Shown: in pieces, positions 25,664 to 34,608 of the stretch
Layout: the number at the start of each line of letters is the position of its first letter
How positions within the stretch are numbered: position 1 is the first letter of the stretch
From: Paractinoplanes bogorensis
GTDB taxonomy: Bacteria; Actinomycetota; Actinomycetes; Mycobacteriales; Micromonosporaceae
Direction: 5' to 3'
Length of the DNA stretch: 64,000 bases
Assembly (NCBI RefSeq): GCF_018829635.1
Contig: NZ_JAHKKG010000011.1
Location: 310,001-374,000, forward strand
The notes under the pieces: model-generated
What the model saw: the letters and a program-made list of their open reading frames with translations, nothing else
Database searches by the model: none
What the model was told of the DNA's origin: nothing
Translations under genes and position numbers: made by a program

Positions 25664-26713
25664 ATGCAGTACCGGCAGCTCGGCCGTACCGGCCTGAGGG
25701 TCTCCACGTTCACTCTGGGCACGATGGGCTTCGGCGGCACCGGGTGGGCGTCACCGGTCGGCAAGATCGATGTGACCGGGGCGCGGGAGCAGATCGCCAT
25801 CGCCAAGGATGCGGGCGTCAACCTGATCGACACGGCCGACGTGTACTCGGCCGGGCTCAGTGAGGAGATTCTCGGCGAGGCCCTCGGTGATCAGCGGGAC
25901 GACGTGCTGATCGCGACCAAGGTGCGGATGCCGATGGGTGAGGGGCAGAACGACGCGGGGCTCTCGCGGCACCACATCATCCGCGGGGCTGAGGCCAGCC
26001 TGCGCCGGCTCGGCACCGACTACATCGACCTCTACCAGGTGCACGAGTGGGACGGGCAGACGCCGCTCGAAGAGACGCTGACCGCGCTCGACGACCTGGT
26101 GCGCAGTGGCAAGGTCCGCTACGTCGGGTGTTCCAACTATGCGGCCTGGCAGATGGTCAAGGCGCTCGGCATCTCGGACGCCCGGCAGATCGAGCGTTTC
26201 GCCAGCACCCAGGTGTTCTACTCGCTGGTCAGCCGCGACATCGAGGCCGAGATCGTGCCCGCCGCGGTCGACCAGGGCGTCGGCATCCTGGTCTGGAGCC
26301 CGCTGGCCGGTGGCCTGATGTCGGGCAAGTACCGGCGTGGCGTACAGGCGCCCGAGGGCAGTCGGCACCTCACCGACTGGAGCGAACCGCCGATCCAGGA
26401 CGAGGACAAGCTGTACGACACCATCGAGCTCGCCGTGAAGATCGGTGAGTCGCACGGGGTGTCGGCGGCGCAGGTGTCGCTGGCCTACATCGCGCAGAAG
26501 CCGGGCGTGACGTCGCTGATCGTGGGCGCGCGGACCACCGACCAGCTGCGCGACAACCTGGCCGCGGCCGATCTCGAGCTGACCGCGGACGAGATCAAGG
26601 CGCTCGACGACGTGAGCGGGGAGCCGCTGCGCTACCCGTTCTGGCACCAGCGCAACACCAGCTCCGACCGGCTGTCGGACGCCGATCTGACCCAGATCGA
26701 GCGGCACCTGTAA
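25664..26713 (+). CDS. Aldo/keto reductase
   Basis: A 349-residue NADP-dependent aldo/keto reductase (AKR, TIM barrel). RQLGRTGLRVSTFTLGTMGFGG opens the barrel. Catalytic residues are visible as Asp/Tyr in LIDTADVYSAG, Lys in VLIATKVRM and His in YQVHEWD. NADP-binding IVGARTTDQLRDNL lies near the C-terminus. ATG 25664 has AAGAGGGA upstream. Substrate unknown; it faces the dead GH15 gene and ends at a strong terminator. Confidence 0.92.
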   Translation: MQYRQLGRTGLRVSTFTLGTMGFGGTGWASPVGKIDVTGAREQIAIAKDAGVNLIDTADVYSAGLSEEILGEALGDQRDDVLIATKVRMPMGEGQNDAGLSRHHIIRGAEASLRRLGTDYIDLYQVHEWDGQTPLEETLTALDDLVRSGKVRYVGCSNYAAWQMVKALGISDARQIERFASTQVFYSLVSRDIEAEIVPAAVDQGVGILVWSPLAGGLMSGKYRRGVQAPEGSRHLTDWSEPPIQDEDKLYDTIELAVKIGESHGVSAAQVSLAYIAQKPGVTSLIVGARTTDQLRDNLAAADLELTADEIKALDDVSGEPLRYPFWHQRNTSSDRLSDADLTQIERHL

Positions 26714-26718
26714 AGCAC

Positions 26719-26750
26719 AAATGGGCCGCCCCAGCCGGGGCGGCCCATTT
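26719..26750. terminator. Bidirectional intrinsic-type terminator
   Basis: A perfect 14-bp stem AAATGGGCCGCCCC with its complement around the loop AGCC lies between the convergent aldo/keto reductase and ald genes. The A/T ends supply a short U-tract in both directions. Confidence 0.88.
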
Positions 26751-26757
26751 CACGAAC

Positions 26758-27870
26758 TCAGAGGACCGACGCGATCTCCACCGACGGGAGGCCCAGCGCG
26801 GTGCCGACCGACGCGTTGGTCAGCTGGCCGTCGTGCGTGCTCAGGCCGGCGGCGAGGGCCGGGTCCGCGCGCAGCGCGTCCTTCCAGCCCAGATCGGCCA
26901 GCTTGAGCGCGTACGGGAGGGTGGCGTTCGTGAGGGCGTACGTCGAGGTGTTGGGCACGGCGCCCGGCATGTTGGCCACGCAGTAGAAGACCGACTCGTG
27001 CACCTTGTAGACCGGGTTCTCGTGCGTGGTCGGACGCGAGTCCTCGAAGCAGCCGCCCTGGTCGATCGCGATGTCGACCAGCACCGAACCGGGCTTCATC
27101 CGCTTGACCAGTTCGTTCGAGACCAGCGTGGGAGCCTTGGCCCCGGGCACGAGGACGGCGCCGATCACCATGTCGGCCTCGATCGCCGACTGCTCGATCG
27201 CGTACGAGGAGGAAACCAGCGTCTTGACCCGCCCGCCGAACTGGGCGTCGATCTGCCGCAGCCGGTTGATGTTCAGGTCGAGCACGGTGACGTCGGCACC
27301 CAGCCCGAGCGCGATGGTCGCGGCGTTGACGCCCGACACGCCGCCGCCGATGACGGTGACCTTGGCCGGGCTGACCCCGGGAACGCCACCGGGGAGCACG
27401 CCGCGTCCGCCGGAGTTGCGCATCAGGCTGTACGCCCCCACCTGCGGGGCGAGGCGCCCGGCGACCTCGCTCATCGGGGCCAGCAGCGGCAGCGACCCGT
27501 CGGCGAGCTGCACCGTCTCGTACGCGATGGCGGTGGTGCCGCTGGCCAGCAGGGCCTTGGTGCCGTCGGCGTCGGCCGCGAGGTGCAGATAGGTGAAGAG
27601 GACCTGGCCGGCGCGCAGCCGGTGGTACTCGGCGGCGATCGGCTCCTTGACCTTGAGCAGCAGGTCGGCGGCGGCCCAGACGGTGTCGGCGTCGGGGGCG
27701 ATCTCGGCGCCCGCGGCCACGTAGTCCTGGTCGGTGATGGCCGAGCCGGTGCCCGCGCCCGCCTCGATGAGCACGTCGTGCCCGCGCCGGACGAACTCGG
27801 CGACCCCCGCCGGGGTGATCGCGACTCGATATTCGTGGTTCTTGATCTCCGCCGGCACGCCGATCCGCAT
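26758..27870 (-). CDS. ald: Alanine dehydrogenase
   Basis: A 370-residue NAD-dependent alanine dehydrogenase interconverting alanine and pyruvate plus ammonia. MRIGVPAEIKNHEYRVAITP, the TYLHLAAD active-site segment and the Rossmann motif VIGGGVSGVNAA are clear. Length is normal for the family. The ATG is preceded by a purine-rich GAAGGGAAGAGGG. It is divergent from an Lrp/AsnC gene, the same arrangement as ald/aldR in mycobacteria, which suggests alanine-responsive control. Confidence 0.97.
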   Translation of the reverse strand: MRIGVPAEIKNHEYRVAITPAGVAEFVRRGHDVLIEAGAGTGSAITDQDYVAAGAEIAPDADTVWAAADLLLKVKEPIAAEYHRLRAGQVLFTYLHLAADADGTKALLASGTTAIAYETVQLADGSLPLLAPMSEVAGRLAPQVGAYSLMRNSGGRGVLPGGVPGVSPAKVTVIGGGVSGVNAATIALGLGADVTVLDLNINRLRQIDAQFGGRVKTLVSSSYAIEQSAIEADMVIGAVLVPGAKAPTLVSNELVKRMKPGSVLVDIAIDQGGCFEDSRPTTHENPVYKVHESVFYCVANMPGAVPNTSTYALTNATLPYALKLADLGWKDALRADPALAAGLSTHDGQLTNASVGTALGLPSVEIASVL

Positions 27871-27990
27871 GGCCCTCTTCCCTTCGTCTTTGCATCAGCG
27901 TGGAACGATGTGCTGTTTAGGCGCAACAGAACCGCATAAGATTCTGTCTGCAATACGCATGGAGAAGATGATGCGGAGGGTGCGGACAAA
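27871..27990. promoter_or_regulatory. ald/Lrp divergent control region
   Basis: This 120-bp region is AT-richer than its surroundings. It contains the inverted repeat CAGAA (27927-27931)...TTCTG (27942-27946), with GCAA/TGC flanks that extend the symmetry, and further TTAG/CATAAG stretches. Lrp/AsnC proteins bind several such weak repeats. I assign it as the likely operator by position and symmetry. Confidence 0.6.
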
Positions 27991-28461
27991 ATGACCGACG
28001 TACCGAAGGATCTTCGAGGTCTGGATCACATCGACCGGGAGCTGCTGGCGCTGCTCGAGGTCGATGGGCGCATGCCCAACAACGCCCTCGCCGATCGCGT
28101 CGGCATCGCGCCGAGCACCTGCCTCACCCGCATCCGGAGGCTGCGCGAGATCGGCGCCATCCGCGGCTTCCACGCCGACGTCGACCCGTCCTGGATCGGC
28201 CGGCCGATCGAGGCGATGATCGCGGTGAAGATCCGCTCGGAGTCACGCGACGCGATCGGCAAGTTCGCCGAGTCGCTGGCCGGCATTCCCGCCGTTCGCG
28301 ACGTGTATTTCGTCTCCGGATCGTACGATTTCCTTCTGCACGTGGCGACGGCCGACGTCGAGGACCTGCGCGAGGTGATCACCGAGCGCCTGAGCGGCAC
28401 CCGCCTGATCGCGGGCACCGAGACCTACCTGATCTTCGAGCACAGGCGAGGCAATTCCTAA
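27991..28461 (+). CDS. Lrp/AsnC-family regulator
   Basis: A 156-residue Lrp/AsnC regulator. The N-terminal helix-turn-helix (LDHIDRELLALLEVDGRMPNNALADRVGIAPSTCLTRIRRL) is followed by the RAM ligand-binding domain (FVSGSYDFLLHVATADVEDLREVI). It probably controls ald, as the divergent AldR does in mycobacteria, but the effector is not proven here. Confidence 0.93.
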   Translation: MTDVPKDLRGLDHIDRELLALLEVDGRMPNNALADRVGIAPSTCLTRIRRLREIGAIRGFHADVDPSWIGRPIEAMIAVKIRSESRDAIGKFAESLAGIPAVRDVYFVSGSYDFLLHVATADVEDLREVITERLSGTRLIAGTETYLIFEHRRGNS

Positions 28462-28569
28462 GAGCCACCGCCCTGCACCCCGCCGAATCCTTCAGTCCCC
28501 GCGGCGCCCGACCGACCGTTCCCCGGTGACAGGACGAAGGCCCACTCACTGGCGAAGGACTCGGGACAT

Positions 28570-29784
28570 ATGTCGGACACACTGGTCGCGGAGCGCGCCG
28601 CCGAGGAGCGGCGTCTGGCCGCCCTGCGCAGCTACCGCGTGCTCGACACCGCGCCCGAGCCCGAGTTCGACGACATCGCCACGCTGGCCGCCCAGCTGTG
28701 TCGCACCCCGATCGCCGCCGTGTCGCTGATCGACTCCGACCGCCAGTGGCTCAAGGCCCGCGTCGGCGTCGACGTCTGCGAGGTCGACCGCGAGCACTCG
28801 TTCTGCGCCCACGCCATGTACGCCGACGAGGTCATGCAGGTGCCGGACGCGCGCCTCGACCCCCGATTCCAGGACAACCCGCTGGTCACCGGCGAGCCGG
28901 GCGTCGTCTTCTACGCGGGCGCGCCGCTGATCAGCTCGACCGGCGAGCCGCTGGGCAGCCTGTGCGTCATCGACACCGAGCCCCGCCTGCTCACCCCGGC
29001 GGAGTGTCAGGGTCTGCGCACGCTGGCCCGGCACGTCATGGCCCAGTTGGAGCTGCGCCAGTACGCCCGTGGCCTGGACGCGGCCAACGAGCGGCTGCGC
29101 GACGCCGACCGGATCAAGGACGAGTTCATCTCGCGGGTCACGCACGAGCTCCGTACGCCGCTGACCTCGATCAACGGCTACCTCGAGATGCTGGCCGAGG
29201 AGGACGTCGAGCCCAGCACCGGCATCGAGTTCCTCACCCGCATCCGGCGTAACTCCGACCGCCTGATGGCCCTGGTCGACGACATGCTGCTGGCCGCGCA
29301 GGCCGAACTGCGCCTGACCAAGCGTGTGGTCGACCTGTCCGAGCTGTCCCGGGCCGCGGTGGTACGCAACAGCGTGCTGGCCCGCGGCCGGGGTCTCGAC
29401 CTCAGCGTGCAGGCCGGCGGGCCGGTGCTGGTCGAGGCGGACGAGGCCCGGCTCATCCAGGTGCTGGAACGGCTGGTGCTCAACGCGGTCAAGTTCACGC
29501 CCCGCGGCGGCATCACGGTCAGCGCGTACGCCGAGGGGGACGACGCCGTCCTGGTCGTGCGCGACACCGGCATCGGGATGAGCGCCGCCGACCGGGAACA
29601 GGTGATGGCCCCGTTCCGCCGCGCGGCCGAGGCCGAACGGGCCGAGGTGCAGGGCGCCGGCCTGGGCCTGAGCATCGTCAAGGCGATCGTCGACAGCCAC
29701 GGCGGATCGATCCGGATCGACAGCGAACCCGGGCAGGGGTCGGCCGTGGTGGTGACGATGCCTCGGTTCGTACGGAATATATAA
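28570..29784 (+). CDS. GAF-domain sensor histidine kinase
   Basis: A 404-residue kinase. Residues about 20-170 form a GAF domain (IAAVSLIDSDRQWLKARVG...FCAHAM) of the phytochrome-like or redox group. HisKA has phospho-His in THELRTPLTSI near residue 195, and HATPase has N (LNAVKFTPRGG), DTGIGMS and GLGLSIVKAIV boxes. There is no membrane segment, so it is cytoplasmic. No cognate receiver adjoins it. The 108 bp upstream show no clear promoter. Confidence 0.93.
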   Translation: MSDTLVAERAAEERRLAALRSYRVLDTAPEPEFDDIATLAAQLCRTPIAAVSLIDSDRQWLKARVGVDVCEVDREHSFCAHAMYADEVMQVPDARLDPRFQDNPLVTGEPGVVFYAGAPLISSTGEPLGSLCVIDTEPRLLTPAECQGLRTLARHVMAQLELRQYARGLDAANERLRDADRIKDEFISRVTHELRTPLTSINGYLEMLAEEDVEPSTGIEFLTRIRRNSDRLMALVDDMLLAAQAELRLTKRVVDLSELSRAAVVRNSVLARGRGLDLSVQAGGPVLVEADEARLIQVLERLVLNAVKFTPRGGITVSAYAEGDDAVLVVRDTGIGMSAADREQVMAPFRRAAEAERAEVQGAGLGLSIVKAIVDSHGGSIRIDSEPGQGSAVVVTMPRFVRNI

Positions 29785-29803
29785 GCGCTGTTACATTGCT
29801 CGG

Positions 29804-30268
29804 GTGGACCTTCTCGACAGCAACCACTGGAGCGATCTGCACGCGCTGCTGGCCGAACTCGACCAGGACATCGCCGCGCTCTACACCGACGCCGGCATCG
29901 AGGGCATGCGGACCCGGTTCGTCGGGCCGCTGATCGCCCTGCACCGGTTCGGGCCGATGACCATCCGCCAGCTCGCCGAGCGTCGCGGGGTGTCGCACTC
30001 GGCCATGAGCCAGACCGCGGCGGCGATGACGAAGGCCGGGTTCGTCGAGAGCGTTGTCGGGGTCGATGCCCGTACGCGTCCGCTCCGGCTCACCGCCCGC
30101 AGCGAGCAGCACATGCCGTTCCTGGTCGCGGAATGGCGGGCGACCGAGACCGCGGTGCGGCAGCTCGACGCCGAACTGCCCTACTCGCTGACCCAGGTCA
30201 CGGCCGACCTGCGCGCATTGCTGGAGGAGCGGCCCTTCGCCGGACGCCTGCGCGCATGCCTGTCCTGA
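29804..30268 (+). CDS. MarR-family regulator
   Basis: A 154-residue MarR regulator with winged helix TIRQLAERRGVSHSAMSQTAAAMTKAGFVESVVGVDARTRPLRLT split by the wing. The GTG start is 6 nt after a -10-like TACATT (29792-29797), which suggests a leaderless message. The last 13 bp overlap the MFS gene, so both are cotranscribed and the regulator probably represses its own operon until an exporter substrate appears. Confidence 0.91.
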   Translation: MDLLDSNHWSDLHALLAELDQDIAALYTDAGIEGMRTRFVGPLIALHRFGPMTIRQLAERRGVSHSAMSQTAAAMTKAGFVESVVGVDARTRPLRLTARSEQHMPFLVAEWRATETAVRQLDAELPYSLTQVTADLRALLEERPFAGRLRACLS

Positions 30269-31473
30269 CCGACCTGCGGCCGCTGCGTGAGAATCGCACG
30301 TTCCGGCGGCTCTGGCTGGGCACGACCGCGTCCGGGTTCGGCGGCCAGTTCGGCACTTTCGCCGTCCTCTTCTACGTCTGGGACAGCACGCACAGCAAGG
30401 CCGCCCTCGGTCTCGTCGGGCTCGCCGCCGGCGTGCCGCTGATCGTGCTCGCGCTGGTCGGCAGCGCGTTCACCGACCACGTCGACCGGCGCCGGCTCGC
30501 CCTGCGATGCACGGCGGCCCAGATCGTGGTGGCCGCCGCGATGACGGTCGTCGCCTTCACCGACCTCGGCGGCGTGCCGGCCATGCTGCTGCTCGTCGCC
30601 GCCCAGTCGGCGCTGTCGGCGCTGGTCGGCCCGGCCCGTCAGACGTTCGTGCCCGCGCTGCTCACCGGTGACCGGCTGGCCGCCGGGCTGGCCCTCAACC
30701 ACCTGTCGTTCCAGGTGGCGATGCTGCTCGGCCCGGCCGCGGCGGGCGCGCTGACCGCGGTCGCCGGCGTCGGCTGGTGCCTGGCCTTCGACACGCTGAC
30801 CTTCACGGCCGCGCTGGCCGGCCTGGCCGGCCTGCCGTCCGGGGTGGCGGAGGCCGAGGGGACACCGGGTCTGCGGGCGGTGGCGGCCGGTCTGTCCTAT
30901 GCGATCAAGACCCCTCCCGTACGCGGTGCCCTGCTGGCCGACCTCGCGGCCACCTTGCTGGCCATGCCGATCGCGGTGTTCCCGGTGCTCAACACCGAGA
31001 AGTTCGGCGGGCGCCCCGAGGTGCTGGGCCTGTTCGCGACGTCGCTGGCGGTCGGCGGGGTGCTGGCCTCGGTGCTGTCCGGGCTGGCCACCCGCCGTAC
31101 GCGTCCGGGCCGGCTCCTGCTGGCCTGCGGCGCCGTGTGGGCGGTGGCGCTCGGGCTGGCCGGTATCGGCGACCACCTGCTCGTCGTGCTCGCGCTGCTG
31201 GCCGTGGCCGGATGGGCCGACACCTGGGCGGTGGTCGCCCGGGGCACGGTGATCCAGACGGTCACGCCACCCGGCTACCGCGGCCGCATCTCGGCCCTGG
31301 AACACATCGCCGGAGCGGCCGGCCCGCAACTCGGCACCTTCCGGGCCGGGATGGTCGCCTCGGTGTCGTCGGGCGGAACGACCCTCATCCTGGGCGGCGT
31401 GACCGCGCTCGTCGCCACCGGCGTGATCGCCCTGACGACACCCGCCCTGACCCGTTTCCGCCGCCCCCGCTAA
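30256..31473 (+). CDS. Major facilitator superfamily transporter
   Basis: A 405-residue MFS protein of the enterobactin-exporter/tetracycline-like (MFS_3) group. About 12 hydrophobic helices follow RENRTFRRLWLGTTASGFGGQFGTF; the motif-A loop is TDHVDRRRLA. Coupling to marR by a 13-bp overlap suggests drug or metabolite export. ATG 30256 chosen because family similarity begins at LRPLREN. Confidence 0.92.
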   Translation: MPVLTDLRPLRENRTFRRLWLGTTASGFGGQFGTFAVLFYVWDSTHSKAALGLVGLAAGVPLIVLALVGSAFTDHVDRRRLALRCTAAQIVVAAAMTVVAFTDLGGVPAMLLLVAAQSALSALVGPARQTFVPALLTGDRLAAGLALNHLSFQVAMLLGPAAAGALTAVAGVGWCLAFDTLTFTAALAGLAGLPSGVAEAEGTPGLRAVAAGLSYAIKTPPVRGALLADLAATLLAMPIAVFPVLNTEKFGGRPEVLGLFATSLAVGGVLASVLSGLATRRTRPGRLLLACGAVWAVALGLAGIGDHLLVVLALLAVAGWADTWAVVARGTVIQTVTPPGYRGRISALEHIAGAAGPQLGTFRAGMVASVSSGGTTLILGGVTALVATGVIALTTPALTRFRRPR

Positions 31474-31733
31474 CGCCGCGGCCGGTAGGACCCGATCGCC
31501 AGCAGCGCAGCGCCCAGGGTGCCCAGCCCGAACCCGGTCCACAGCACGCGGTCGAGCGTCGCGCCCCAGGCCGCCTGCTGCTCCTCGACGTCGTCCCAGG
31601 GCTTCGACGGCTCCAGCACGGCGGGCACCACCAGGAGAACCGCACACGACAACAGCACCAGAACAATGCCCGCGACCAGCGCCGCCCACCGGGCCCGCGA
31701 CCTCATCACGGCGCTCACCATACCGATGGTCAT
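31470..31733 (-). CDS. Small two-helix membrane protein
   Basis: An 87-residue protein with two hydrophobic helices (ALVAGIVLVLLSCAVLLVV and LWTGFGLGTLGAALLAIGSY) and an acidic loop PWDDVEEQQAAWG. The stop shares CTAA with the stop of the convergent MFS gene. Starts at 31733, 31721 and 31706 are all possible. No family recognised. Confidence 0.65.
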   Translation of the reverse strand: MTIGMVSAVMRSRARWAALVAGIVLVLLSCAVLLVVPAVLEPSKPWDDVEEQQAAWGATLDRVLWTGFGLGTLGAALLAIGSYRPRR

Positions 31734-31847
31734 CGATATATGGAGCGGCTGAACTCGCTCATCCCCGGGCGATCATGTTCCTGGAAGCGCTGGGCAGGTA
31801 CCTTGTGTCGGGCGCGACCTCCTTTCGCGCGCGGGAGGTGGCATGCG

Positions 31848-32858
31848 ATGACTGCAGAGCGGAACCGGGCGAGCGGCCGGCCGACCCTCGAAGAGGTCGC
31901 GGTGCGCGCCGGCGTCGGCCGGGGCACCGTGTCCCGGGTGGTGAACGGGTCGGCCCAGGTCAGCCCGCGCGCCAAGCAGGCCGTCGAGGATGCCATCCAG
32001 GAGCTGGGCTACGTGCCCAACCGGGCCGCGCGCACGCTGGTGACCCAGCGGACCGACTCGATCGCGCTGGTGATCTTCGAGTCGGGAGAGAGGTTCTTCG
32101 CCGAGCCGTTCTTCGGGCGCATAGTGCAGTCGATCTCGTCCGTGCTCGTCGCCCGCAACCTGCAGATGGTCCTGATGATCGCGCAGGCGCCCGAGGAACG
32201 GCGCCGGCTCGAGGGCTATCTGACCCGCCAGCACGTCGACGGCGCGCTGCTGCTCTCGCTGCACGGCGACGACCCGCTGCCGGCCGTGCTCGAGGAACGG
32301 GGCGTGGCCACCGTACGGGCCGGCCGTCCGACATACGCGGAACGCGGCACCTACGTCGACGCCGACAACCGGGCCGGCGCGCGTGAGGCCGTCTCCTACC
32401 TGTGGTCGCAGGGCCGCCGCCGGATCGCCGCGATCACCGGGCCCCTCGACATGGCGGCCGGCATCGCGCGGCTCGAGGGCTACCGCGACGTGGTCGGTGA
32501 CGGGCCGGTCGCGTTCGGCGACTTCAGCGAGGAGAGCGGCGCCGCGGCCATGTGGCGGCTGCTCGAGACACACCCCGACCTCGACGCGGTGTTCGCCGCG
32601 TCGGACATGATGGCGGCCGGCGCGATGCAGGTGCTGCGCCAGCACGGCCGGCGAGTGCCCGACGACGTAGCCGTGATCGGCTTCGACGACTCGGTGATCG
32701 CCCGGCACACCGAGCCGCCGCTGACCAGCGTCGACCAGCCGATCGCCGAGATGGGCCGCGAGATGGTCCGGCTGCTGCTGGCCAAGATCGACGGCGACGA
32801 GCCCGGCGACAGCGAGATCGTGCTCCCGACCAGCCTGGTCATCCGCGGCTCGGCCTGA
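31848..32858 (+). CDS. LacI-family transcriptional regulator
   Basis: A 336-residue LacI regulator. The helix-turn-helix TLEEVAVRAGVGRGTVSRVVNGS and hinge LGYVPNRAARTLVTQRTDSIALVI are followed by a periplasmic-binding-like sugar domain. The ATG has GGGAGGTGG upstream. No sugar transporter or glycosidase adjoins it, so its target is elsewhere, unless it once controlled the decayed GH15 gene, which is speculative. Confidence 0.93.
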   Translation: MTAERNRASGRPTLEEVAVRAGVGRGTVSRVVNGSAQVSPRAKQAVEDAIQELGYVPNRAARTLVTQRTDSIALVIFESGERFFAEPFFGRIVQSISSVLVARNLQMVLMIAQAPEERRRLEGYLTRQHVDGALLLSLHGDDPLPAVLEERGVATVRAGRPTYAERGTYVDADNRAGAREAVSYLWSQGRRRIAAITGPLDMAAGIARLEGYRDVVGDGPVAFGDFSEESGAAAMWRLLETHPDLDAVFAASDMMAAGAMQVLRQHGRRVPDDVAVIGFDDSVIARHTEPPLTSVDQPIAEMGREMVRLLLAKIDGDEPGDSEIVLPTSLVIRGSA

Positions 32859-32885
32859 CGAAAGCCTGCTCAGCCCCGGTCCGCG

Positions 32886-32911
32886 TGGTCCACAGTTCGA
32901 GTTTGTCCACA
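32886..32911 (+). other. Pair of DnaA-box-like 9-mers
   Basis: TGGTCCACA (32886-32894) and TTGTCCACA (32903-32911) are spaced 17 bp start to start in the gap between the LacI and kinase genes. TTGTCCACA is the actinobacterial DnaA-box consensus. The same spacing recurs at 52724-52749. Confidence 0.45.
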
Positions 32912-33042
32912 GGGCGGCGCCGCTGTACCCGGAGATCGCCGCCAGATCCGATAAAATCCGGCGTGGCGGTGGCCCCCCCCAGTGGTGCGGTGGGCTCTGT
33001 TCCGCGGGTTCTGTTCGGCGGGTTCTGTTCGGCGGGCGGGAG

Positions 33043-34554
33043 CTACATGCCGGCGGCTGATTCCAGGTCGGCCAGGCGGGAGCGCAGCAGCGACGCCTGA
33101 GCCGAGGACAGAGCGCCCTCACGAGCCCGGTCGTTGATTTTGCGGCGCAGCGCGTCGATCCGGCCGTCGACGTTGCTGTCCTCGGCGCTCTCCACGTTGC
33201 GGACGAAGTTGAGCAGGTCGGTCGCCACGTCCTCGCGGATGTCGCCGCCCTCGACCGTGCTGCGGAAACGGCTGACCGCGTCGTCGAAGTCGAGCGTGGG
33301 GGTCGGCTTCGGCGTGGGCGAGAACGACGGCGTGGTCGGCGCGAGGCTGGCCGGGGTGCGCAGGGGTGCCGCCGACGTCGAGGTGGCCACCACCGGTGGC
33401 TCGGGTGAAGGAGCGGCAGTCTCGTTGGAGTCGCGGGGCCAGTTGATCGCCACGACCGCCCCGCCGGCGGCGGCCAGCAATGCCACCGCCGTCGCGCCCA
33501 CGACCCAGCGCCGCGTGGGCGGCTTGTCCAACGCGACCGTAGCGGGGGCGGCCCGGCCCGGTCGATAAGGCCGGTCACCGCCGCGAGCAGGCAGTTCGGG
33601 AGTGGTCGCGCGGGTCGCGGATGCGGAGACCGGGCGCTGGTTCGGCGTACGGGAAAAGCCTGGTGGTCGTGAATCCGACGGCCCGTGAGCGCCGCCGGTG
33701 CCGTTCAGCGGATGTGCCCCGCTCGGCCGGTTGACCACATGCGGGTCCGGCTTGAGCCACAGCGCGGTCAGATCGAAGCGCACCTCGTCGGCCCCGGGCC
33801 GCTCGTCGGGCGAGTCGGACAGGCAGCGGCCCACGATGTCGCGGAACGCGGCCGGCAACTCCTCCGGCAGCACGTGCGGACCGTCGGCCCGGGCCTCGGC
33901 CAGCTCCTCCCAGGTGTCGACCGGATAGGGCGGATCCCCGGTCACCATCTCGAACAGCAGCACGCCCAGCCCGTACACGTCGGTCGCGGGCTCGGCCGGC
34001 ATGCCGTCGAGGCGTTCGGGGGCGACGTAGGCCGGCGTGCCGAAGGTCGAGCCGGTGTCGTCGTCGTCCGGCTCGCCCGCGGTCGCGCTGATGCCGAAGT
34101 CGAGGATCTTGATGCCGGTCGGGGTGAGCATCACGTTGCCCGGTTTGATGTCGCGGTGCACCACCCCGTTGGCGTGGGCCGCGGCCAGCGCGTCGGCCAC
34201 CGCCGCCCCGATCCGCGCCGCCTCGGGCAGTTCGATCGACTCGCGTTCCAGGCGGGCGGCCACGCTCTCGCCGGCCAGCAGCTCCATCACCACGAAGGGC
34301 GCCACCGTCCCGTCCGGACGGACCGCCTCGCGATAGTCGTGCACGGCCGCGATGTTGGGGTGCTGCAGCTTGGCGCCCATCCGGGCCTCACGCCAGACCA
34401 CCTGGGCGCCGAGCGGCAGCTTGACCGCGACCGGCCGGCCGAGCAGTTCGTCGTCGGCGCGCCAGATGGTCGACATGCCGCCTGTCTCGAGGAGCGTGAC
34501 CAGGCGGTAACGCGCCGCCAGCAGGGTTCCCGCATCCGGCCACTCTTCGCTCAC
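33043..34554 (-). CDS. Membrane Ser/Thr protein kinase
   Basis: A 503-residue Hanks-type kinase. Gly-rich loop LETGGMSTIWRADD, VAVK Lys, catalytic HRDIKPGN, DFG in ILDFGIS, and APE in YVAPERLDG are all present in residues 10-270. A Pro/Ser/Thr juxtamembrane stretch leads to one helix (WVVGATAVALLAAAGGAVVAI). An extracytoplasmic domain of about 130 residues follows, with Thr/Pro linker and a helical end (RSRLADLESAAGM) but no PASTA repeats. GTG 34554 is 6 nt after a -10 box. Length and layout are PknB-like; the ligand is unknown. Confidence 0.93.
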   Translation of the reverse strand: MSEEWPDAGTLLAARYRLVTLLETGGMSTIWRADDELLGRPVAVKLPLGAQVVWREARMGAKLQHPNIAAVHDYREAVRPDGTVAPFVVMELLAGESVAARLERESIELPEAARIGAAVADALAAAHANGVVHRDIKPGNVMLTPTGIKILDFGISATAGEPDDDDTGSTFGTPAYVAPERLDGMPAEPATDVYGLGVLLFEMVTGDPPYPVDTWEELAEARADGPHVLPEELPAAFRDIVGRCLSDSPDERPGADEVRFDLTALWLKPDPHVVNRPSGAHPLNGTGGAHGPSDSRPPGFSRTPNQRPVSASATRATTPELPARGGDRPYRPGRAAPATVALDKPPTRRWVVGATAVALLAAAGGAVVAINWPRDSNETAAPSPEPPVVATSTSAAPLRTPASLAPTTPSFSPTPKPTPTLDFDDAVSRFRSTVEGGDIREDVATDLLNFVRNVESAEDSNVDGRIDALRRKINDRAREGALSSAQASLLRSRLADLESAAGM

Positions 34555-34560
34555 CCGCAG

Positions 34561-34590
34561 AACATTCGCCCGGATCGCGACAGGTGTCAA
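34561..34590 (-). promoter_or_regulatory. Promoter of the Ser/Thr kinase gene
   Basis: On the minus strand TTGACA (34590-34585), an 18-bp spacer and AATGTT (34566-34561) lie 6 nt before the GTG start, a near-consensus housekeeping promoter giving a leaderless transcript. Confidence 0.75.
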
Positions 34591-34608
34591 CACCAGTTAC
34601 CTGGTGTT
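34589..34608. terminator. Inverted repeat between the LamG gene end and the kinase promoter
   Basis: AACACCAG-TTAC-CTGGTGTT is a perfect 8-bp stem. It begins at the last base of the LamG gene stop region and reaches the -35 box of the kinase promoter. It may terminate the LamG transcript or be an operator; the sequence does not decide. Confidence 0.5.

Noticed and set aside
32966..32975. Run of eight C residues considered as a phase-variable tract.
   Set aside because: It lies between genes with no promoter spacing that it could alter.
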